A stretch of 17,255 bases of DNA, taken from NCBI GenBank assembly GCA_002360555.1, contig DEQS01000033.1:4474-21728 (forward strand). The letters are read 5' to 3'. A program made the position numbers and the translations under genes. Of this stretch, positions 1 to 5,805 are shown piece after piece. Numbering within the stretch: position 1 is the stretch's first letter; each line of letters begins with the position of its first letter. Source of the DNA: Chloracidobacterium sp. UBA3360. Its GTDB lineage: Bacteria > Acidobacteriota > Blastocatellia > Pyrinomonadales > Pyrinomonadaceae. The notes under the pieces were generated by a model. It did no database searches and had not been told where the DNA came from. It saw nothing but the letters and a program-made list of their open reading frames with translations.

Positions 1-1175
1 TCCTCCTGCACCGTATTTATGTCTTTGTCGCCGCGGCCCGATAGATTAACGATAATGAACTGATCTCGTGACATCGTTGGGCCAAGTTTTATCGCATACG
101 CAATGGCGTGCGACGATTCGAGAGCCGGAATTATTCCTTCGGTCTCTGAAAGAGTTTTGAATGCCGCTAGAGCCTCGTCGTCGTTCGCGGATACATATTC
201 GATACGTCCGGTGTCGTGCAAAAATGCGTGCTCCGGCCCGATCGACGCGTAATCTAATCCGGCGGAAACTGAGTGAGTTAGGGCGATCTGACCGTCATCA
301 TCCTGCAACAGATAACTCTTTGTTCCCTGCAGAACGCCGACATTGCCGCCGTCCATAAATCTTGCGGCGTGTTCGCCGCTTGTGTTTCCACGTCCGCCGG
401 CCTCGACGCCGATCATTCTCGCATCGTCGTTGAGAAACGGATGAAACAAACCGATCGAATTTGATCCTCCGCCGACACAGGCGACGAGCACATCAGGCAA
501 ACGGCCTTCGTGTTCGATTATCTGTTCGCGAGCTTCGCGGCCGATGACTGACTGAAAGTCGCGAACCATCAGCGGATAAGGATGCGGTCCGAGGGCCGAG
601 CCGAGCAAATAATAAGTGGTGTCGACGTTAGTCACCCAATCGCGAAGTGCCTCGTTTATAGCGTCTTTCAACGTTCGCGAGCCCGAATCGACGCCGCGAA
701 CCTCTGCACCGAGCAGCCGCATCCGAAACACATTGACCTCTTGCCGCCGCATATCTTCGGTGCCCATGTAAACGACGCATTCGAGCCCAAACAGGGCACA
801 AACCGTCGCCGTTGCGACGCCGTGCTGCCCCGCTCCGGTTTCGGCAATGATCCGTTTCTTGCCCATTTTACGAGCGAGCAGGATCTGCCCGATGCAGTTA
901 TTGATCTTATGTGCGCCTGTGTGATTTAAGTCTTCGCGTTTGAGATAGATCTTCGCTCCGCCAAGCGTTTCTGAGAGTCTTTTCGCGTAATAGAGCGGCG
1001 AAGGGCGGCCCACGTAATTTTTTAGTAGGTCTTGAAATTCTGCCTGAAACGCCCCATCATCACGAACGCCGTAATATGCCGCCGTAAGTTCGTCAAGCGG
1101 TGCGACCAGCGTCTCCGGCACAAACCGCCCGCCATATTCGCCAAAATATCCGTTTTCGTCCGGCTCGTAGTTCAT
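1..1175 (-). CDS. trpB: Tryptophan synthase beta chain (partial, C-terminus cut by window edge)
   Basis: TrpB condenses indole with L-serine to give L-tryptophan in a PLP-dependent reaction, as the beta subunit of the cytoplasmic alpha2beta2 complex. I translated the minus strand from ATG at 1175-1173 and obtained 391 residues with no stop before the edge. The family is usually about 395-410 residues, so only the last few are missing. The N-terminus has the typical FGEYGGRFVPETL. The PLP lysine lies in HTGAHKINN (Lys90). The catalytic glutamate lies in AETGAGQHG (about Glu112). The phosphate-binding GGGSNSIG loop and the C-terminal NLSGRGDKD are present. The ATG overlaps the stop of the upstream trpF fusion as ATGA, so translation is probably coupled. 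trpA would be expected just beyond the window. Identification is secure. Confidence 0.97.
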   Translation of the reverse strand, partial: MNYEPDENGYFGEYGGRFVPETLVAPLDELTAAYYGVRDDGAFQAEFQDLLKNYVGRPSPLYYAKRLSETLGGAKIYLKREDLNHTGAHKINNCIGQILLARKMGKKRIIAETGAGQHGVATATVCALFGLECVVYMGTEDMRRQEVNVFRMRLLGAEVRGVDSGSRTLKDAINEALRDWVTNVDTTYYLLGSALGPHPYPLMVRDFQSVIGREAREQIIEHEGRLPDVLVACVGGGSNSIGLFHPFLNDDARMIGVEAGGRGNTSGEHAARFMDGGNVGVLQGTKSYLLQDDDGQIALTHSVSAGLDYASIGPEHAFLHDTGRIEYVSANDDEALAAFKTLSETEGIIPALESSHAIAYAIKLGPTMSRDQFIIVNLSGRGDKDINTVQE

Positions 1176-2338
1176 ATTGCTTCCTTAGCCGCTTTGATAA
1201 ATGCAGCTACCTTCTCCGGGTCTTTCTTTCCGGGGGATGATTCTACCCCGCTTGCGACATCGACCGCATATGGCTTAACGATTCGCACCGCCTCTGCAAC
1301 ATTTGCAGGGGTTAGACCGCCAGCTAGATATATGTAGGTTGGCATATATTCACAGATGTCTCTTGCGATATTCCAGTCAGAGCGGGTACCAGAGCCGCCA
1401 TAATCTTCTGCGGACCAGCCGTCGATTAAGATCGCGTCAGAATCAAATTCAAGAAGATTGCTGATTCTCAACTCGGACTCACTCCGTGCGACTTTGATGA
1501 TTCTCAATTTTGTTTCCCTTCGTAAAGACCTCACAAATTGTGGGTCTTCGTCGCCATGCAGTTGAATGCCATCCAACCCAACATACGACGCGATCTCCAA
1601 TAAGTCTTCGATCGGTTCATTGACAAATATGCCGATTGTTTGAGTCCCGATCGGCAAGGCATCGACGATCTCTCTAGCTTTGTCAGGCGTTACATATCGC
1701 GGGCTTTCTTTATAGAAATTGAGCCCCAACTGATCGGCTCCTGAATCGACGGCGTGGCGAGCGTCTTCGATATTTGTAATGCCGCAGATCTTTACTTTGA
1801 TCTCATACCCGTCATATGTCGTATCGCGATAAGCGGGCTTGTGAAGGATCTCCTTTTTTTCATCCTTCAACCGCGTCACCAGATACCAAACAATAAAAAT
1901 ATTGAGAGCCAATATCCCTATCCGCACCCAAGTGAACCGCTCGTATATCTCGTACAACTCGAGCGGCATAAAGAGCGAAGTCGCGATCGCGGTGAGGTAT
2001 TCGGCCCAGCGTTTTTGCAGCCACAGGCCGACGCCTTCGGTAAAGAGGAGGCACGAATAGCCGAATGCAACGCCGCTCATTTGCATCAATTGCGTATCGC
2101 CGACACCCGAAAGCTTTTCCATCGCAGCGTGAACGTATCTATTCGCGAGATCGATACCATGCCGTGTAACAAAATCGGTCGCCCAAGCCTCGACATTGCG
2201 GCCGAGCAGGGTTAGCAGCTTAATGCCTACGGAGACTAGGATCAATCCCTTGATAACCTTTGTTATCGAGATAAAATGGATGGTCCACGTCCGTTCACGA
2301 GGCGTCTGATCCCGATATCTTAAATGAGGTTTGTTCAG
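1172..2338 (-). CDS. trpF: DUF2127-like membrane domain fused to phosphoribosylanthranilate isomerase
   Basis: The C-terminal part (about residues 180-388) is TrpF, which isomerises N-(5-phosphoribosyl)anthranilate to CdRP. It shows KVKICGITN with the catalytic Cys (about 185), the phosphate-binding LAGGL region and AVDVASGVE with the catalytic Asp (about 360). TrpF alone is about 200-220 residues. Here about 160 residues precede it, with hydrophobic helices and the pattern EGVGLWLQKRWAEYL, PLELYEIYERFTW and LALNIFIVWYLV, which matches the DUF2127 integral membrane family. I choose CTG at 2338-2336 as the start (388 aa). It follows a perfect AGGAGG by 6 nt and overlaps the trpC TGA as CTGA, and the extra residues (FISITKVIKGLILVSVG) complete the first DUF2127 helix. 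The only later alternative near the N-terminus is TTG at 2245 (357 aa), which cuts that helix. No in-frame start lies just before KVKICG, so a separate TrpF is unlikely. The role of the membrane domain is unknown. Confidence 0.9.
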   Translation of the reverse strand: MNKPHLRYRDQTPRERTWTIHFISITKVIKGLILVSVGIKLLTLLGRNVEAWATDFVTRHGIDLANRYVHAAMEKLSGVGDTQLMQMSGVAFGYSCLLFTEGVGLWLQKRWAEYLTAIATSLFMPLELYEIYERFTWVRIGILALNIFIVWYLVTRLKDEKKEILHKPAYRDTTYDGYEIKVKICGITNIEDARHAVDSGADQLGLNFYKESPRYVTPDKAREIVDALPIGTQTIGIFVNEPIEDLLEIASYVGLDGIQLHGDEDPQFVRSLRRETKLRIIKVARSESELRISNLLEFDSDAILIDGWSAEDYGGSGTRSDWNIARDICEYMPTYIYLAGGLTPANVAEAVRIVKPYAVDVASGVESSPGKKDPEKVAAFIKAAKEAI

Positions 2339-3123
2339 ATCAAACCTCCTAATGTTTCGACGATGTTTTCGGTTCGCATTAGCGTCTCGCCGATCAGAAA
2401 GCCATCAAATCCAAGAGCTTTTAGCTCGTCGATCTCGGCCCGTGTCGAAAGTCCGCTCTCGGCGATCATCGACGAACCATCAGGTTTTTTTGTAATAAGG
2501 TTCCGCGAAACATCGAGCGAGACCTCGAGAGTTTGCAGGTTTCGGTTGTTAACGCCAATGATTTTCGCGCCGATTTTCTGAGCGGTTTCAAGTTCTTTGC
2601 TCGTATGAACTTCGATCAGCGAATCCATCCCGAGATCGTCTGCGATCTCTGAAAACTCACGGAGTTCCTTCTCGCTCAGAGCGGCAACGATCAGCAAAAT
2701 GGCTTCTGCTCCAGTTGCGGCGGCTTCGTAGATCTGATAGGTATCAACGATGAAATCCTTACGCAAAACGGGTACGTCCACGGTTTTAGCCGCAAGAATA
2801 AGGTCTGCGATCTCGCCACCAAAATACTCGTTTTCAGTCAGTACCGAGATCGCGGCGGCCCCGCCGACGGCGTAATTTCGGGCGACGTTTGCAACGTCAA
2901 TATTGGCATTAATAACGCCCTTTGATGGCGAGGCTCGCTTGATCTCGGCGATAATGTTGGTCCGGTCACGCCTTGATAAGGCGGCGTGAAAACGGTGAGG
3001 TTCTTTCGAGGCTCTCACACTCCTAGCCCGCCGCTCCATCGCCGCCTCATAACCCAGCGATCTAGTGCCTGCGACTTTCTCACGGGTCTTTGCAATTATT
3101 TTTTCTAAAAATGTCTCAGTCAT
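2335..3123 (-). CDS. trpC: Indole-3-glycerol phosphate synthase
   Basis: TrpC cyclises and decarboxylates CdRP to indole-3-glycerol phosphate in the cytoplasm. The 262-residue length is standard for a monofunctional IGPS. Family motifs appear in order: IIAEIKRASPSKG with the catalytic lysine and glutamate, PVLRKDFIVD, AILLIVAAL, SLIEVHT, IGVNNRNLQTLEV, MIAESGLST and FLIGETLM. Together these are the complete TIM-barrel active site. The ATG at 3123-3121 overlaps the trpD stop as ATGA. Its own TGA overlaps the CTG start of the trpF fusion. This places it as the third structural gene of the trp operon. Confidence 0.97.
   Translation of the reverse strand: MTETFLEKIIAKTREKVAGTRSLGYEAAMERRARSVRASKEPHRFHAALSRRDRTNIIAEIKRASPSKGVINANIDVANVARNYAVGGAAAISVLTENEYFGGEIADLILAAKTVDVPVLRKDFIVDTYQIYEAAATGAEAILLIVAALSEKELREFSEIADDLGMDSLIEVHTSKELETAQKIGAKIIGVNNRNLQTLEVSLDVSRNLITKKPDGSSMIAESGLSTRAEIDELKALGFDGFLIGETLMRTENIVETLGGLI
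2345..2350 (-). promoter_or_regulatory. Perfect Shine-Dalgarno (AGGAGG) for the CTG-initiated trpF fusion
   Basis: On the minus strand, AGGAGG is followed by TTTGAT and then CTG, and the last two bases of CTG begin the TGA that ends trpC. The 6-nt spacing is good for initiation, and no ATG, GTG or TTG in the trpF frame lies at this distance. The site therefore decides the start of the fusion gene in favour of CTG. Confidence 0.7.
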
Positions 3124-4142
3124 TTCTTATGCGTTGAGAGAACATTGAGTTTATTTAACGCCGAACCGTTTCGGATGCTGGCTTTTGCGATGTCATAAGC
3201 CTCCGGCAGCGTGTCAGCTTTTTCAGAAACGAGCAAAGCCGCAGCCGCGTTGAGCAGCACCAATCTTTCCGCGTCGCGATCTTGCATTTCATTGGCTAAA
3301 ATCGCCCTAATAATTTTCGCACTATCAGCGGCTGAACATTTCTCAGGCAGATCTTTTCCTAAGGTAAACACCTCAAAATCTGCGGCATTGATCTCAAAAA
3401 TATCAACTTCGCCGTCAACAACCTCCGCAACGATAGTGGCCCCTTTCAAGCTGATCTCATCCAGCCCATTCTCGCCATAGACCACCCACGAACGCGCGGC
3501 CCCGAGCCGCAAGAGAACATTCGCCGTACTCTCGATCAGGTGCTTATCCCATACACCTAATACCAAATGCGGGGCCGACGCCGGATTGCACAGTGGGCCG
3601 AGATTGTTGAAGATCGTCGGTCGTCCAACTAAACGACGTGCCGTCGCGAGCGTCGGCGAAAGCGAATGAAATCTGGGTGCGAACATAAAGCATAAACCAT
3701 GTTCGTTCAAGTGCTGTTCGGTTTTGTCGATCTCAATATCAACATCGACGCCAAGCTCTTGCAGTGCGTCAGAACTGCCGGAATTGCTCGTTGCCGCACG
3801 GTTACCATGTTTGGCAACGGGAACTCCTGATCCTGCAATAACAAACGCCGCGGCGGTCGATACATTAAAGGATTTGGAGTTACTTCCGCCGGTGCCGACA
3901 ATATCTACGAAAGTCTCGTGGTGCGTCTCGATTCGTTTCATCCGGCTTCGCATCAAAGATGCAAAAGCAAACAACTCGTCTTCGGTCGTGCCTTTCTCAT
4001 TCCAAGACGTAAGAACCTCGGTAAGTAATTTTTCATCATCGTGGCCAATGAGAGCGTCGAACAGAGTCTCCGCTTCGTCAGCCGGAATGTCCGAGCCGAG
4101 GCGAAACTCTTCGAGATAATGTTCTAAAATTCGGTCGTCCAT
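3120..4142 (-). CDS. trpD: Anthranilate phosphoribosyltransferase
   Basis: TrpD transfers phosphoribose from PRPP to anthranilate. The 340-residue protein has an N-terminal helical region, then the PRPP-binding glycine loop GTGGSNSKSFNVST (about 83-96) and KHGNRAATSNSGSSD (about 111-125). The anthranilate-site segment around RRLVGRPTIFNNLGPLCNPA and the metal-binding DEISLKG follow. It is the monofunctional enzyme, with no TrpG domain at the N-terminus. The ATG directly abuts the trpE stop (TAAATG, no gap) and the stop overlaps trpC, so coupling in both directions is likely. Confidence 0.97.
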   Translation of the reverse strand: MDDRILEHYLEEFRLGSDIPADEAETLFDALIGHDDEKLLTEVLTSWNEKGTTEDELFAFASLMRSRMKRIETHHETFVDIVGTGGSNSKSFNVSTAAAFVIAGSGVPVAKHGNRAATSNSGSSDALQELGVDVDIEIDKTEQHLNEHGLCFMFAPRFHSLSPTLATARRLVGRPTIFNNLGPLCNPASAPHLVLGVWDKHLIESTANVLLRLGAARSWVVYGENGLDEISLKGATIVAEVVDGEVDIFEINAADFEVFTLGKDLPEKCSAADSAKIIRAILANEMQDRDAERLVLLNAAAALLVSEKADTLPEAYDIAKASIRNGSALNKLNVLSTHKK

Positions 4143-5564
4143 TTACACTGAGCCGGTCTCGGCGATCTCGATCGCTTTTAATAGTACTTTTGCCTTGTTC
4201 ACCGTCTCTTCAAACTCCAATGCCGGTACCGAATCGGCAACGATCCCAGCACCCGCTTGGATTTGTGCAACGCCGTTCTCCAGCACCAGCGTTCGGATCG
4301 CGATGCACGTATCCATATTACCGGCGTAATCAAAATAGCCGACCGCACCGGCGTAAACGCCACGCGGCGTCGGTTCGAGTTTGCGGATGATCTCGATCGC
4401 ACGTACTTTTGGAGCCCCTGAAACGGTTCCGGCAGGGAAGCAAACCGCAAGTGCGTCGAACCGATCAAAGCCCGCTCTCAATTTCGCAGAAAGCGAACTG
4501 ACCAGATGCTGGACGTGCGAATATTTTTCGACGCTCATTAAGGTATCAACCTGAACGCTGCCGTATTCGGCAACGCGGCCAAGGTCGTTTCGGCCAAGAT
4601 CGACAAGCATCAGATGTTCCGCGACTTCTTTTTTATCAAGCCGCATTTCCTCTGCAAGAGCCTCGTCCTCAGCGGTTGTTTTACCTCGTGGCCGCGTTCC
4701 GGCGATCGGACGATATTCGAGCCGATCGTTCTCACAACGAACGAGCATCTCTGGTGACGCCCCGACTATCGCCTTATTTTCAAATTGCAGCAAAAACATA
4801 TACGGCGACGGATTTATCGAGCCTATCGCACGATATATCGCGACCGGAGACGCATTTGTTTGCTTCATAAAGCATTGTGATAGCACGACTTGATACGCCT
4901 CGCCGGCGCTTATCAGCTCTTTGATCTCGGTGACGGCGGATTCAAAATCCTCGCGTTTCCAATTTGAGGACACTTCCGAGTTCGGTGTGCCAACGGCGTT
5001 CTCAGGAATATTAAGTTCACCATGTTCAAGCCGCTCCTTGATCGCCCGGTTACGCTCCGTCGCCGCGTCATATAGATTTTGTAGAGCTTCTTCATCCGCT
5101 GCTTCGTCAGTAAATACAAGGGAAATTATCTTGATGACCTGTTTTGCGTGGTCAAATGCGACGGTCGAGCGAAAAAACATAAACGCCGCGTCTTTTGCGA
5201 CCGCATTCTCTCGCCGTAACGACGGCTCAAACCATTCTGAGCAATCAAACCCGAGATAGCCTATCGCCCCGCCAATAAAAGCCGGTAGATCGGCGTCAGA
5301 TACGGCTTGTAATTCGGCAAAATGGTGTTTCAAGTGCTCAAACGTATCTTCGCTACCTGCGTCCAACACACTTTCCGGATCCGCCCCAATAAACGAATAC
5401 CTCGCCAAGGTTTTGCCGCCCTCGACCGATTCGAGCAGAAAGGAGTTTTTCGAATTCTCGGACAGCTTTAGATACACACTCAACGGTGTCAACAGATCTG
5501 CAGGCATCGTCTCGACAACAGGAATTACATTTATCTTGGTATTGTTTGCGTCCGACGAACTCAC
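4143..5564 (-). CDS. trpE: Anthranilate synthase component I
   Basis: TrpE makes anthranilate from chorismate, with ammonia or TrpG-supplied ammonia, and is the committed step of Trp synthesis. The 473 residues carry the N-terminal LLES motif (43-46) linked in this family to feedback inhibition by tryptophan. The chorismate-binding domain follows, with PIAGTRPRGK (287-295), DLGRNDLGR (322-330), FPAGTVSGAPK (376-386) and QAGAGIVADS (436-445). LLES and the absence of pabB-specific context favour TrpE over PabB. The start is GTG at 5564, preceded only by a weak purine-rich AGAGAAAG. The gene lies 40 nt after a terminator hairpin and a Trp-containing leader ORF, so it is probably under attenuation. 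No fused or adjacent TrpG is seen. Confidence 0.96.
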   Translation of the reverse strand: MSSSDANNTKINVIPVVETMPADLLTPLSVYLKLSENSKNSFLLESVEGGKTLARYSFIGADPESVLDAGSEDTFEHLKHHFAELQAVSDADLPAFIGGAIGYLGFDCSEWFEPSLRRENAVAKDAAFMFFRSTVAFDHAKQVIKIISLVFTDEAADEEALQNLYDAATERNRAIKERLEHGELNIPENAVGTPNSEVSSNWKREDFESAVTEIKELISAGEAYQVVLSQCFMKQTNASPVAIYRAIGSINPSPYMFLLQFENKAIVGASPEMLVRCENDRLEYRPIAGTRPRGKTTAEDEALAEEMRLDKKEVAEHLMLVDLGRNDLGRVAEYGSVQVDTLMSVEKYSHVQHLVSSLSAKLRAGFDRFDALAVCFPAGTVSGAPKVRAIEIIRKLEPTPRGVYAGAVGYFDYAGNMDTCIAIRTLVLENGVAQIQAGAGIVADSVPALEFEETVNKAKVLLKAIEIAETGSV

Positions 5565-5600
5565 TTTCTTTCTCTGTGCCCTCTATGTCTCTGTGGTGAA
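5565..5600 (-). repeat. CACAGAG-type short periodic repeat at the trpE ribosome-binding site
   Basis: The minus strand here contains three AGAG-centred units (CACAGAG, CATAGAG, CACAGAG) spaced 8-9 nt apart, ending in AAAGAAA just before the GTG of trpE. From general knowledge, CACAGAG-rich strings occur as dispersed intergenic repeats in several phyla; that this is one of them is an inference. The element supplies the only purine-rich sequence available as a Shine-Dalgarno for trpE. Confidence 0.5.
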
Positions 5601-5602
5601 AT

Positions 5603-5638
5603 CAAAAACGCCGCTCGAATTTCTATCGAACGGCGTTT
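5603..5638 (-). terminator. Intrinsic terminator / trp attenuator hairpin
   Basis: On the minus strand, AACGCCGTTCGA (5637-5626) pairs with TCGAGCGGCGTT (5618-5607) around a 7-nt loop. This gives 12 pairs with one G-U wobble, plus one more A-T pair, followed by TTTTTG. It lies between the leader ORF stop (5678) and trpE (5564). It could simply end argS. However, it sits downstream of a promoter and a Trp-containing leader, and an upstream segment can compete for its first arm, so an attenuator is the better reading. Confidence 0.8.
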
Positions 5639-5677
5639 GGTAATAAGGTTCTTGATCTCTACTAAAGATCCATCAAA

Positions 5678-5767
5678 TCAAAACCCAACCGTCGCCGCTG
5701 ATTGCCACAAACCTGAGTTAGTTCGCCAATCGGCCGTCGTTTGGATCTTTGTCTGAACAAAATTCAT
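5678..5767 (-). CDS. trpL: Putative trp operon leader peptide (29 aa, Trp14 and Trp21)
   Basis: ATG at 5767-5765 opens a 29-codon ORF ending in TGA at 5680-5678. It has Trp codons at positions 14 (in ADWRT) and 21 (in GLWQS) and ends TVGF. Two Trp codons in 29 is high for a chance ORF. The ORF lies between a strong promoter and a terminator hairpin ahead of trpE. The ATG falls at the predicted transcription start, so the message would be leaderless, as is known for trpL of Sinorhizobium meliloti. Inside and after the ORF, segment 1 (5744-5729, CCAAACGACGGCCGAT) resembles segment 3 (5640-5625, CCAAACGCCGTTCGAT). Segment 2 (5698-5684, GCGGCGACGGTTGGG) can pair with either. Stalling at Trp14 would free segment 2 to block the terminator. 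Translation to the stop would mask segment 2 and allow termination. Function is inferred. Confidence 0.72.
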   Translation of the reverse strand: MNFVQTKIQTTADWRTNSGLWQSAATVGF

Positions 5768-5774
5768 TACAGCA

Positions 5775-5804
5775 GTTTTAGCAGAAGCGGAAACCGTCTG
5801 TCAA
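5775..5804 (-). promoter_or_regulatory. Sigma-70 type promoter of the trp operon
   Basis: The minus strand has a perfect -35 TTGACA (5804-5799), an 18-nt spacer and -10 TAAAAC (5780-5775). The -10 is preceded by TGC, an extended -10 feature. The -35 begins 1 base after the argS stop codon (TAG, 5808-5806). The predicted start, about 7 nt after the -10, coincides with the A of the leader-peptide ATG at 5767. Confidence 0.65.
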
Positions 5805-5805
5805 C

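Noticed and set aside
1754..2215. Long plus-strand reading frame antisense to the trpF fusion
   Set aside because: It is the shadow of a well-supported gene with conserved motifs; its translation shows no recognisable domain and no start signal.
2245..2247. TTG at 2245 as the start of the trpF fusion
   Set aside because: AAGGGA lies directly against the codon with no spacing, it would cut the first DUF2127 helix, and CTG at 2338 has an ideal Shine-Dalgarno and stop/start overlap.
2252..2267. Perfect 6-bp inverted repeat GATAAC-AAAG-GTTATC just upstream of that TTG
   Set aside because: It lies inside the extended coding region, is short and has no T-tract; chance is a sufficient explanation.
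5565..5805. T-box riboswitch or TRAP-binding leader for trpE
   Set aside because: No T-box-like AGGGTGGnACCGCG segment and no series of spaced GAG/TAG triplets through the leader was found; a leader ORF with Trp codons fits better.
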